Translations under genes and position numbers: made by a program | Notes under the pieces: generated by a model | Told to the model about the DNA's origin: nothing | The model's input: only the letters and a program-made list of their open reading frames with translations | The model's database searches: none | Source of the DNA: an uncultured Lachnospiraceae bacterium | Lineage (GTDB): Bacteria; Bacillota; Clostridia; Lachnospirales; Lachnospiraceae | DNA length: 22,591 nucleotides | Direction: 5' to 3' | NCBI GenBank assembly: GCA_945834545.1 | Contig: CAMAHO010000013.1 | Location: forward strand, 1-22,591 | Shown here: in pieces, positions 1-8,598 of the stretch | Position numbering within the stretch: position 1 is the stretch's first letter | Layout of the letters: the number at the start of each line of letters is the position of its first letter

Positions 1-1979
1 ATTCCTCCTTGCCCGGAGCCTTCATCCGCCCCAAGACCTAATCCCTGGTTTTCCTTTTGACTGGAGGAATCTCCCTTCTCGGCCTGCTCCTTAGCCTGCT
101 TGTAGGCATCCTCCAAAATCCCTTTCAGCTCCGAATCTGCCCCACCTGTTAGGGAATCCAAGAGCTCCTGCACAGCATCGGTAGCCCCTAAGGCTGCCAA
201 TGCCCCAGCCAGCTCCGAGAGGCTTTTGGTGTCTCCCTCCTCCATTCGTTCCTTGGCCTTATTCTTGATCCGTGAAATATTGGCGGCTTCCGTCTTTTCT
301 CCAAGCTGGATAGCAGCCTTGGTCCTGTCCAAGGCGTTTCCTTCTGTCAGCTGTTTCCTAAGTCTTGCCTGCTCTGCAGCAATATCCTCGTCTATGGCCT
401 CCAGTATGGCATCATATTTCATAGCACCCGCCAGGTCATTGTTGTCCAAAGCCGTCTGGCGCTTAGTCTGAGCCTCTTTTTTATCCTTCTCCAGCTTTGA
501 CAGAGTGGAGTTCAATCCCTCATCCTCATCCATGATACCCTGGGCTAAATTCCCCAGCTCATCCATATAGGAGTCTAAGCCGTTCTCTGCGTACTTTCGA
601 AAATCATCCTTGGGAATCTTTTCGTACAGATCCTGAGCATCCTCCATATCATCAAAGACTTCGTCCAGAGCGTCGCCACTGTCACCCATTCTCTCTGTCC
701 TTGCCTGTAATAGAAACTGAAGTTCTCTTTCCTTCTGGTCGGTCTTTGCCTTCTGCAGCTCCAGAAGGTTATTACAGTAGTCCTTTTTCTTACCGGCGGC
801 AACTGCTGCCTTGTACTCCTCTGATACCCCCTGGGTTAGTGCCTTTTGATAGTTATCCTTTGCCTTGGGAATGAAATCCCGGTTTAACATATCTAATTCA
901 TCTTCCCTGTTTTTGATGACGGAATCCCGTATGCTGTACAGATTTCGAAGCTCCTCCAGCTCCACATCCATTTCTGTGTTCCCGTTTTTCGCCATCTCCA
1001 AAATCTGATTGCAGAGCTCGTACTCTCTGTCCCCCAGCACTGTCCCATTCTTCTCCAACTTTTCAGAGCTGTAGGAAATATAGGCATTGGCACTGTTTTC
1101 AATACAGGTGCCCATAGCATCCATCAGTTCAGAATTTGGAGAGTAGGGATCACTGCCGTCGTAGTTCTCTCCTCCCAGGGTACCCTGCAGGCTCATCAAG
1201 AGGCTGGCATCCATTTCAATCAGCTGATAAAAGACCTCCGTCCTTCTCACAGCATCCACCTTACTCATAAGAGAATAAAGTGTCTCCGCCTGTTCCTCCT
1301 TATTCTGAGCCTTCAGATTTTTGTACACCTGCTGCAGCAGTGCCATCTGCTCATCGCAGGCGTCGGTAACATCATTGTTCACTTCCGTCTCATAGAACTC
1401 GGCTATCTTATCATGGAAATACAGACTTAAGCCTGTGCTTTCCTCTGTAAAGTTATTGTCATACTGAATCCGAAGAGCCTCCAACTCCGGCAGATTGTAT
1501 AAATCATACGGAGACGGGTCATCAAAGAGATTCATTTCCGTGTCATCCACAGCCTTCTTTATAACACCATCTGCTGTTACATAATGGGTGACCCAAAGCT
1601 TCCCCATCTCCGTCTCATCTGCCACCTCATTGCTTCCTGTAATAGCACTCAGTCCCTCCGCTGTGGTGATGTCAAACCAGTCTCCAGATGAAAGCTCTGA
1701 TTTGTAGTAAACAGCATACTGTCCTGAGGTCTGGGCACTGGTCTGCGCCTTTTCATACAACTGCTCCGTCATTGCCACCATAGCAATCAGGTAGGTTCCC
1801 ATAAAGATCGTACCGTTCTCCAGGGTATGGTTTTGGGAAAATTCCGAGAACAGTACAGCCTCCTCCTCATTCACCACAGCCAGGGCTTGTAAAGGTGGGA
1901 AAGCTACACTTTCGGAAACCACCAGAGCCAGTGTGAGAAATCCCACCGCTATCTGTTTTCCAATTCTTCCTTTTCTCAT
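1..1979 (-). CDS. Secreted coiled-coil protein of unknown function (3' end outside window)
   Basis: I do not recognise this protein. The frame runs open from an ATG at 1979 to the window edge, giving at least 659 residues with no stop. It begins with a signal peptide (MRKGRIGKQ, a hydrophobic stretch to about residue 27, and a likely Ala-x-Ala cleavage near residue 34), so the body should lie outside the membrane. Most of the rest is charged, Glu/Lys/Leu/Ala-rich helix typical of coiled coil, especially from about residue 300 on. The last visible residues turn into a Gly/Ser/Gln-rich linker, suggesting that another domain follows. The start sits one base after the stop of the TolC-like gene, with a GGGGGAG ribosome binding site inside that gene's 3' end, so the two are probably translationally coupled. 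It is the sixth gene of the operon starting near 10404. A structural or adaptor role at the cell surface is inference only. Confidence 0.8.
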   Translation of the reverse strand, partial: MRKGRIGKQIAVGFLTLALVVSESVAFPPLQALAVVNEEEAVLFSEFSQNHTLENGTIFMGTYLIAMVAMTEQLYEKAQTSAQTSGQYAVYYKSELSSGDWFDITTAEGLSAITGSNEVADETEMGKLWVTHYVTADGVIKKAVDDTEMNLFDDPSPYDLYNLPELEALRIQYDNNFTEESTGLSLYFHDKIAEFYETEVNNDVTDACDEQMALLQQVYKNLKAQNKEEQAETLYSLMSKVDAVRRTEVFYQLIEMDASLLMSLQGTLGGENYDGSDPYSPNSELMDAMGTCIENSANAYISYSSEKLEKNGTVLGDREYELCNQILEMAKNGNTEMDVELEELRNLYSIRDSVIKNREDELDMLNRDFIPKAKDNYQKALTQGVSEEYKAAVAAGKKKDYCNNLLELQKAKTDQKERELQFLLQARTERMGDSGDALDEVFDDMEDAQDLYEKIPKDDFRKYAENGLDSYMDELGNLAQGIMDEDEGLNSTLSKLEKDKKEAQTKRQTALDNNDLAGAMKYDAILEAIDEDIAAEQARLRKQLTEGNALDRTKAAIQLGEKTEAANISRIKNKAKERMEEGDTKSLSELAGALAALGATDAVQELLDSLTGGADSELKGILEDAYKQAKEQAEKGDSSSQKENQGLGLGADEGSGQGG

Positions 1980-1980
1980 C

Positions 1981-4041
1981 TTACTCCCCCTGTTGCTCCA
2001 CAATTTTTCCGGTGGCCGTATCAAAGCCTGCAACATTCAGCTTATTTTGCTGTTCATCATACAGTAGAATTGTCAAGTCGCCTAAATTGGGTTGCAACAG
2101 CTCCAAATAGGTAAAGCTCTTCTGCACATCATAGAACCTCTCACCGGTAAGGTATTGACCATCCTTTGTCAGGATTCTGTAAAAAGCGACCTCATCCTGG
2201 TAAAGTGTCAGTTCCATCCGAATGGTACCAATCTTGCCGTTTGCAGTGACCTTATAGTCTCCCAACACCTTTTTATTTTTCTCTTCTGTCTTGCTGTATG
2301 CTGATACAATCTTGAGTTCTCCGCTCTGGGCTGAGACATCTATTTCACAGTCATCCACCAGCTTCCCATTGTTATAGAAGCGCAGGAAGGCCGATTTTAC
2401 CTGTTCCGTGGAGAGCATCATGTGCCGGATACTCTGGTCAATGGACGTCCTCTCACCAATCTTTTCCCCGTCACACCAAAGCTCATAATGGGTGATATCG
2501 ATTTCAAAGTCATCCGGAATGGCCACATAAAGTCGAAACTGTTCTTCGGAAATAATCGGAGTGATGTAGTAATAAGCTCCTCCCGCATATTCCGCCTTGA
2601 CATAGCTGTTTCCCTCTTCTCCTATGGTAAGATCCACGTTTTGATTTCGAAGTAAAAGGGTCACTCCGCCGCAGGTGGTTCTATCCAAAGAGTACAGCGC
2701 CTTGGAATAATCCCCCAGTGCGGAAAAACAGCTCTGCATCAAGTCCTCATAATCTTCTCTTTCGGAAGTGTATTCCTCATTTGTCATTTCCCCCAAACGA
2801 TTCAGTCTCAGCGAAGCATCCAAAGATTTCTCAGCCTCTTTCACGGATTTCACCGCAGCCAGATAGGCATTTCTCATGGAAACGTAGTTTTCAAAGGCCT
2901 CCTTCACTGCTGTAGTTACCTCATTTTTACAGATCTCTTTCTCCAGCCGCGCCGTCTCGTATTCCAGGGTTGCTTCATACAACGCATAGGGTTCATCCTC
3001 CACATAGCGAATACCGGAGATAGCCCCCTTAAACCATTCCTTGGGAATCTTAATAAACAGAATTCTCAGTTTTCCCTGCCAGGGTTTATCAATTTCCTTT
3101 AAAAAGTCCTCGTAATCCTGCTTGAAAGGTTTCTTCTTTACCTTTGTCCCTGCAAAAGCCTGTTCAATATAACCGGATATGATATCCATCTTTTTTCCGT
3201 ACTGTTCCTTCATCAGCTGGTAGTTGGTGCGCAGGCTGATCTTTGCAGTTGTCTCTGCCATACAGGCGTCATAGTAGGACTGGTCGTGGTCCAGGGTATA
3301 TTGGATTAATTCCTCTAATCTGTTTCTGGAAATCTCTGCCGATATCAGTGGATTCACCAGACGATACCCGGTAGAAATGTCCATTCCGATTTTATCTGAT
3401 ATCTTACCCCTTTTCTGCTCCAGGCTTCTGCTGTCTGCAGATATCTTTTGTGTCAGGGATTCTATATTCTTCATCAGTATGTCCACATCAGCCTGACTGG
3501 CCTGACCAAGCTTAAGCTTTGCCTTATCCTTTATTAGCTGCTCCTGCAGGCTGTCTAACTGCTTTTGATTATAGGCAATGGTGTCCTCAAGCACCACTGC
3601 ATCCACATATAAGCTACTGATCGTTTCATACTCTTTTAAGACAATGTCCGTCAGTTGATGCTTCAGGGTATCGATCTGGCTCTGAATCTCAATGGGTTTG
3701 AATTCAAACCCATACGCTTCTGACAAATCAGGCTTAGTCGGAAACTTAAAATTGATTAAGGGCGACCAGCGGAATGTTGACAGGTTCTTCTTCTTCTCCT
3801 TTATGGAGCGGTAGGCCTGACTTAGGGAAGCCTCCTTGGCAGAGATTTTACTCTCAATATTCTCGTAAGACTCACTGTTAGCCACTGCCAGGCTCTTTGC
3901 CTGAGAGAGTGTCAGGGTCTTCGTTGTGGCAGCACAGGTATCCATGGGAAATGCAGCAAGTCCCAAAGGCATTACTATGCTTAGACTTAGAAAACAAACC
4001 GTTATTCTGTTTTTCAACAGTCTAAAGCCACGAAATCTCAT
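1981..4041 (-). CDS. TolC-like secreted coiled-coil protein
   Basis: The 686-aa protein has an N-terminal signal sequence (basic start, hydrophobic core to about residue 30, cleavage near CAA at 37-39). A TolC-family-like opening follows (LTLSQAKSLAVANSE at about 43-57). Residues about 40-470 are dominated by long amphipathic helices (for example QKQLDSLQEQLIKDKAKLK), the usual helical-hairpin pattern of outer-membrane efflux proteins. Residues about 480-686 form a beta-rich C-terminal domain that standard TolC lacks. Its ATG overlaps the stop of the MORN gene (ATGA), indicating translational coupling, and the next gene starts one base after its stop. TolC proteins normally span the outer membrane and periplasm of diderms, while everything else here looks monoderm, so it probably acts as a cell-wall-spanning or extracellular helical rod rather than an outer-membrane channel. 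Family assignment is moderate; function is inferred. Confidence 0.75.
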   Translation of the reverse strand: MRFRGFRLLKNRITVCFLSLSIVMPLGLAAFPMDTCAATTKTLTLSQAKSLAVANSESYENIESKISAKEASLSQAYRSIKEKKKNLSTFRWSPLINFKFPTKPDLSEAYGFEFKPIEIQSQIDTLKHQLTDIVLKEYETISSLYVDAVVLEDTIAYNQKQLDSLQEQLIKDKAKLKLGQASQADVDILMKNIESLTQKISADSRSLEQKRGKISDKIGMDISTGYRLVNPLISAEISRNRLEELIQYTLDHDQSYYDACMAETTAKISLRTNYQLMKEQYGKKMDIISGYIEQAFAGTKVKKKPFKQDYEDFLKEIDKPWQGKLRILFIKIPKEWFKGAISGIRYVEDEPYALYEATLEYETARLEKEICKNEVTTAVKEAFENYVSMRNAYLAAVKSVKEAEKSLDASLRLNRLGEMTNEEYTSEREDYEDLMQSCFSALGDYSKALYSLDRTTCGGVTLLLRNQNVDLTIGEEGNSYVKAEYAGGAYYYITPIISEEQFRLYVAIPDDFEIDITHYELWCDGEKIGERTSIDQSIRHMMLSTEQVKSAFLRFYNNGKLVDDCEIDVSAQSGELKIVSAYSKTEEKNKKVLGDYKVTANGKIGTIRMELTLYQDEVAFYRILTKDGQYLTGERFYDVQKSFTYLELLQPNLGDLTILLYDEQQNKLNVAGFDTATGKIVEQQGE

Positions 4042-5258
4042 GAATTACCCTCCTCTTTTTTGGTGATACTGTAAAAGGAAAATCCCTCCTCCTCTTTCTC
4101 ACCAATAAAGGTATATATCAAATCGTTCTTCTCAAAGGAGGTAAGGTACACCTCCTTCTCGGAATCGTAGTCTGCTACCTCATAACAATCATCATAAATT
4201 TTTTTCAGCTCTAAAAGCTGATCCCCAGCCTGCTTCGACATCTGATACATGCATACAGCCTCCGGCATCTCCAGAGCAGATTCGCCCTGATAGATGGGGG
4301 TGCCGAAATAGTTTTTTAATTCTTCCCTTGTAGGCATGACCTTTGTGCCGTCATAAAACCTGTCTTCCAAAACATATATCGTATCCACGGTAATGGAATC
4401 ATTCAAGCCCGTCTGCTCCTGAACGCCTGCATACACAGCCTGTATGTCCTTCATGGCTACCACAAAGTATTCCTCGTCCTCGTACAAATCTCTTTTGCCT
4501 TGATAGGCCTTGGAGACCTCCGCCGTGGTTTTGCCCAACAGCTCGCTGTACACAATTCTGTTGGCTGTAAAATATCCTTCATACAGTGGGGAATTGTTGC
4601 TGCTAAACAGCTCTCCTTTTCCCTCCAGCATTCCTCTGGAAAATGCTCCTGTATACCAGAGAGAACCATTGTCCCGATACAGAGTACCCTCCCCCTCATA
4701 GAGGTTATTCACAAACTCTCCCTGATACTGTTTGATTCCCTGGGGATAATAGCTGGTGCCCTTTCCCTCGTAACAATTCTTTACAAACTGACCATAATAC
4801 ACCAGTCCGCCTTCCCTGTTAAAAAGAGAACCCTCTCCCGTCACGTAGCCATCACTTACATCACCTTCATAAGCCAGATAACCGCCCTTCCCGGTAATCT
4901 GTACACGCCCGCTGGCAAATCGCAATCCCAGAGAATTATAGCTGTATTTACGGATTGAGGCTCCTCCCGTGCTCTGGGCGTCCCCCTTTTTCAGATTGAT
5001 AAAAAACGCTATACATACCGTTATCGTCACAATCACAATGGCAAAAGCTAGCCTCTTGCTGATTAACCAGTTAAATACAGAATAATAATCCTTCTTGTGT
5101 CTGGGCTTTACATCTAAAACTTTACTAAAAAATATACGAACATTATTGATCAGCCTTGTTCGTAGGAACTCCAAGCTGGTCCATAATCTTATTTTGTTAA
5201 AGATGGGTAATATTTTGGCTTTGAATGTAGTTATAAGAATCTGTAGGATATTATTCAT
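4038..5258 (-). CDS. Single-pass membrane protein with MORN repeats
   Basis: The 406-aa protein has a basic cytoplasmic N-terminus of about 68 residues, one transmembrane helix (about 70-88, AFAIVIVTITVCIAFFINL) and an outward-facing remainder. Residues about 128-232 contain five consecutive MORN repeats of about 23-24 residues, seen as YEGDVSDGYVTGEG, YYGQFVKNCYEGKG, YQGEFVNNLYEGEG, YTGAFSRGMLEGKG and a decayed YEGYF. MORN repeats build a flat beta-sheet ribbon used for protein or membrane contacts. The C-terminal part (about 240-406) is an acidic domain I do not recognise. A GGGAGA ribosome binding site precedes the start. The gene follows the cyclase-like receptor by 31 bp and overlaps the TolC-like gene by 4 bp. 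I infer a scaffold linking the membrane to extracellular partners from the same operon. Confidence 0.8.
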   Translation of the reverse strand: MNNILQILITTFKAKILPIFNKIRLWTSLEFLRTRLINNVRIFFSKVLDVKPRHKKDYYSVFNWLISKRLAFAIVIVTITVCIAFFINLKKGDAQSTGGASIRKYSYNSLGLRFASGRVQITGKGGYLAYEGDVSDGYVTGEGSLFNREGGLVYYGQFVKNCYEGKGTSYYPQGIKQYQGEFVNNLYEGEGTLYRDNGSLWYTGAFSRGMLEGKGELFSSNNSPLYEGYFTANRIVYSELLGKTTAEVSKAYQGKRDLYEDEEYFVVAMKDIQAVYAGVQEQTGLNDSITVDTIYVLEDRFYDGTKVMPTREELKNYFGTPIYQGESALEMPEAVCMYQMSKQAGDQLLELKKIYDDCYEVADYDSEKEVYLTSFEKNDLIYTFIGEKEEEGFSFYSITKKEEGNS

Positions 5259-5289
5259 CTACTCATTCTCCCATACTTTGTGTTTTGCC

Positions 5290-7707
5290 CTATTCCAAAT
5301 GTAATCCACAATCAAGCTCTTCAGAATATGCCTCATTCAGGTAGTTTTCACAGGTAAACAGATACCATTTTGAGATAGAATCCTGCGGCAGCTCTCGCAG
5401 TATCTCTGAAAACAAGCTGCGTGCCAGATAAAAATCCTTTTGGTAGAAGAGCTGTAGTGCTTTCTCAAACTTCTCTTTATTTTGTACCTTGATTCGTCTC
5501 TCCCGTGTAGGACAAGCATCCAAAACCTCATACAGCTTTTTCTGTCCTTTGTCCGTTTCCACATAGCCTAAATAACGCAGTTCCTCTTTTCCTGTGGAAC
5601 TGTCCAATACCTCACCGGTAATTACCACCCGAAGTCCCATCTTGCCAAGCCAAGACGCAAAGCGCTCCTGGGTCTGCAACCCCTCGGTATTCAGATAGGT
5701 AAAGCACTGATTATCTGTTCCTGCTACTCCATATTCAAACTGTGCCTGATACAAGAATATAGCCAGTGGTATTCTCTGTAGCAGAGGTTCTTCCTCCAGC
5801 TCCCTGACCAAATTTACCGCAAATCCAAGACACTCTCCCTGCTGGTCGGTAAACAACACCTTTAGCTCTGACAAATCCACATTATTGGAAACAATAATGC
5901 CCTTTCTCTGGGTCTGATGATTCTCCAGCAGCTGCAGAAAATGATTTCGGTTTGCCAGGGTAATCTCTCTACCGGAAAGCTCCAGCTTAAGCACAGCCAT
6001 ACAGCCCTCCAGTCTGCACTGGTCGCCGGCAGAAACCTCCACTATGGACTTTTTATGTAATAGGGTTTCGATCTCCTTTGGTGCGAATCGATAATAGGCC
6101 TCAAACATCTGAAGCTTATCGTAATTCATCTTTTTCAGGGTTTTTTCTGTTTCGTTAATGCTGTTCCACAGATTCTCCATATCTCTTCCATGGACTACAG
6201 GCCTCTTAACATCTTTTCCACCCTCTGTAACGCCTTGTAGCGCTGTGTTCAGTCTCTTAACATCTCTGGACTGAATGGTCAGGAACCAAATGCCGATGCA
6301 ACTCATTATCACATAAGCGCATAAGCCGATTAAGATATCTCGCCATAACAGCTCCTGCCAGCTTTTCTCCCTGTAATCCTGTGACATAACTCCTACAAGC
6401 GCATAGGAGGGCTGATTTGCAATGCCGATTCCTCCTAAGGCAAGGGTTCTTTCATTCACCCTGACTTTAAACCAATCAAAGTGACTTACAGAATCCAAGC
6501 CAGAAAGCAATTCATTTGCCTTCTGTGTGTATAGCTCTGTCATGTCTCTTCCGTTCCAGATATCTGTACCAGCCAAAATGGTTCCTGTCCCCCGGTCTAC
6601 CAGATACATCTGCTCCAGGGCTTCCTCCAGGCCGGTCTGCAGTAACAGCTGGCTCATAGCCTTTGTCTGCTTGACATACTGTACGCTGTCATAATACTCC
6701 TGTTTCTCATCCTCCGACGGAAGCTGCCTAAACACTTCTCCTGCTGCCGAAGAAGCCATATACCATTTGGTCAGCTCCTCCAGCTTTGCATTCTTTTGAC
6801 GGTATTCCACCCGGAAGGTAAATCCCACTAAGCCGATTACTGCCACCAATAAAATAGTCTCCCAAGCAACAATCAACTGGGCTAATCTACCCCTGCGAAG
6901 GAAGGCATCCTGCGCCAAAAGGAAGATAATCCCTGCAATCAGAATAGCTACATATCGAAACACCTTGTCTGTATGCATTCCCAGATACTGTCGGATGGTA
7001 AGGATTCTATCATTAAAGTCTGCTATCTGCTCCTTTTCCGGCACCAATCCGGTTTTCCCCTGTCCATTATCCAGATACAGCTGCAGTCGTCCGGACTTGT
7101 ATTTCGCCAATTGTATTCTTCGTCCCTCCACAACGCTTTCCATGCAGATTTCCTTCGCTTCTGCCAAGGTGTCCGCCTCTTCTCCCTCAGCCTTTTTGAC
7201 AACCCTATTAACCGGAACGCTGTAAACAGAAGCCAGGTTTCTTTTTTCATTCACAAAGGTTAGATAATACAACTCCTCCGTGCGGGAAAACCCGGTTAAC
7301 CCTTCTTTTCCCAGAAAGGTCACATCGTTTTCTTCTGCTTCCCTTTCCAGCTCCGCAGAATAGGTCCGTATCTCATACAGGACATCTGTCTCAGTCTGTT
7401 CTGTCTTGTTGTATTTCAGGAGAACATTCACCTTTTCTCCCGCTAGTAATGCCACACATTCCACATTTTTTTCAGAATCCGTGACGGAGATGACACTCTG
7501 TACCTTTTTATCCTGCCCGATACGATACAGCTTCCAATCTGTCCCCTCTTTTTGTATTGCATATAAGGTATCTGCGTTTTGTACCAGCTTTGTGTCTGCA
7601 TGATAGACGGATTTACGGAAATACCCATTGCAAAAATCAATAACTGCAATCAAAAGAATCACGATGACCCATATGAATTTAAGGATAACACCAAATTTCT
7701 TCTTCAT
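5290..7707 (-). CDS. Four-TM receptor with a degenerate class III adenylate cyclase domain (pseudocyclase)
   Basis: The 805-aa protein has TM helices near residues 8-28, 250-268, 277-297 and 456-478. These leave two extracellular segments, about 30-248 and 300-453; the second resembles a double-PAS or Cache-like sensor but is not firmly assignable. A HAMP-like linker covers about 480-530. Residues 535-735 align by eye with class III adenylate/guanylate cyclases: YYRFAPKEIETLL, then SIVEVSAGDQ, MAVLKLELSG in place of the usual MTVLFSDIRGFT, and RYLGYVETDKGQKKLYEVLD at the end. Residues about 745-790 form one TPR-like helical pair. The first metal-binding Asp position is Glu576, the usual GDAIMALF strand reads LSELKVLF so the second Asp is lost, and the transition-state Asn position is Gln678. 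Activity is therefore unlikely, and signalling by conformation or binding is inferred. It is the third gene of the operon, 25 bp after the pseudokinase gene. Confidence 0.8.
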   Translation of the reverse strand: MKKKFGVILKFIWVIVILLIAVIDFCNGYFRKSVYHADTKLVQNADTLYAIQKEGTDWKLYRIGQDKKVQSVISVTDSEKNVECVALLAGEKVNVLLKYNKTEQTETDVLYEIRTYSAELEREAEENDVTFLGKEGLTGFSRTEELYYLTFVNEKRNLASVYSVPVNRVVKKAEGEEADTLAEAKEICMESVVEGRRIQLAKYKSGRLQLYLDNGQGKTGLVPEKEQIADFNDRILTIRQYLGMHTDKVFRYVAILIAGIIFLLAQDAFLRRGRLAQLIVAWETILLVAVIGLVGFTFRVEYRQKNAKLEELTKWYMASSAAGEVFRQLPSEDEKQEYYDSVQYVKQTKAMSQLLLQTGLEEALEQMYLVDRGTGTILAGTDIWNGRDMTELYTQKANELLSGLDSVSHFDWFKVRVNERTLALGGIGIANQPSYALVGVMSQDYREKSWQELLWRDILIGLCAYVIMSCIGIWFLTIQSRDVKRLNTALQGVTEGGKDVKRPVVHGRDMENLWNSINETEKTLKKMNYDKLQMFEAYYRFAPKEIETLLHKKSIVEVSAGDQCRLEGCMAVLKLELSGREITLANRNHFLQLLENHQTQRKGIIVSNNVDLSELKVLFTDQQGECLGFAVNLVRELEEEPLLQRIPLAIFLYQAQFEYGVAGTDNQCFTYLNTEGLQTQERFASWLGKMGLRVVITGEVLDSSTGKEELRYLGYVETDKGQKKLYEVLDACPTRERRIKVQNKEKFEKALQLFYQKDFYLARSLFSEILRELPQDSISKWYLFTCENYLNEAYSEELDCGLHLE

Positions 7708-7732
7708 ACTATAATCTAATCTCCAACGATAT

Positions 7733-8578
7733 CTACTTTTGTACTAAGTTTTCCGTACCTATGATACGAAAATGATTTGAGAAGATGCGAAGCCACGGTG
7801 CCTCACCAAAAATGACCTGCGCCAATAGGGAAACCAACACCAGCAATATGAGAGCTAAGCTTAGAATCAGCAGAGCCCTGAAAATCCTATCCTTTTGCAC
7901 TTCCAATTCCGTATTTAATCTCGCTCTGAGTCCTATTTTTGTGGAGGTTTGTGAAGCAATCTGAATATCCTTATACAATTCCAAAAAGCTGTTGTAGCTT
8001 TTCTTTTCTACCTTTTTCTTAACCAAAGTATAGCTGATTGCCTTTTGGTATGACTTCGGCGTTAGCAGTTCCATAAGAATTCGCGCACACTGTACCACGC
8101 ACTCTTTTTCTCCCACTGTGCTGTCCAGCTCTTCCAAGCCAACCTGATAACTGAAAAACACACTGTCATCCTTGGCCAGATGAATCTGCTCCTGCTGCAG
8201 CATCAGATATAAAATCGGGTACGGAACACCCTCTGTCATACAAGCTGTCACCAGGTTGGAACAAATAACCTCGCATTTCGGAAGGGGAAACTTATCCCCA
8301 TTGTAAAAGGACCGCATAGGGCGTTCTGCCTTGTACGGAAAAACCATACAAAAGTCGCCATTCCAGGAAAAGCTGCCCAGATAGGCATCCATTCTGTCCC
8401 CCTTGCTTTCAAACATATGCAACAGCTGTCTCACAATATTGTGATCCCGAACCACCCACAAGGTATACAGACTTCCGGCCTGTGAGCTGTCATCTCTGCA
8501 GATATAAACATCATTTGCGGTTCCCTTCCGCACAACGCGAATCGTATTCAGTTGCATCCCCTGCGATTCATAAATCAT
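7733..8578 (-). CDS. Single-pass membrane pseudokinase
   Basis: The 281-aa protein begins with a region resembling a protein-kinase N-lobe: VRKGTANDVYICRD (about 16-29) matches a glycine-rich loop, YTLWVVRD (38-45) matches the strand that normally carries the ATP-binding Lys (here Trp41), and DFCMVFPY (75-82) resembles the hinge. The C-lobe part (about 105-150, VTACMTEGVPYPILYLML and QIHLAKDDSVFFSYQV) lacks HRD and DFG motifs, so it should not phosphorylate. One TM helix lies at about 233-257 and leaves a tail of about 24 residues outside. This order (cytoplasmic pseudokinase, TM, external part) is like EssB/YukC of the type VII secretion system, but I see no sequence match to them. The start lies 20 bp after the preceding gene. 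A membrane adaptor in the assembly is inferred. Confidence 0.65.
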   Translation of the reverse strand: MIYESQGMQLNTIRVVRKGTANDVYICRDDSSQAGSLYTLWVVRDHNIVRQLLHMFESKGDRMDAYLGSFSWNGDFCMVFPYKAERPMRSFYNGDKFPLPKCEVICSNLVTACMTEGVPYPILYLMLQQEQIHLAKDDSVFFSYQVGLEELDSTVGEKECVVQCARILMELLTPKSYQKAISYTLVKKKVEKKSYNSFLELYKDIQIASQTSTKIGLRARLNTELEVQKDRIFRALLILSLALILLVLVSLLAQVIFGEAPWLRIFSNHFRIIGTENLVQK

Positions 8579-8598
8579 TTTATGCTGTCTGCTCCTTA

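Noticed and set aside
1981..4041. Evidence that the organism is a true diderm because it has a TolC-like gene
   Set aside because: No outer-membrane assembly gene is visible, and gene order and ribosome binding sites fit a monoderm Firmicute; one TolC-like coiled-coil protein is not enough.
4500..4958. Plus-strand 152-codon open frame
   Set aside because: It lies antisense to the MORN-repeat gene, has no ribosome binding site and no recognisable domain; the MORN frame is clearly coding.
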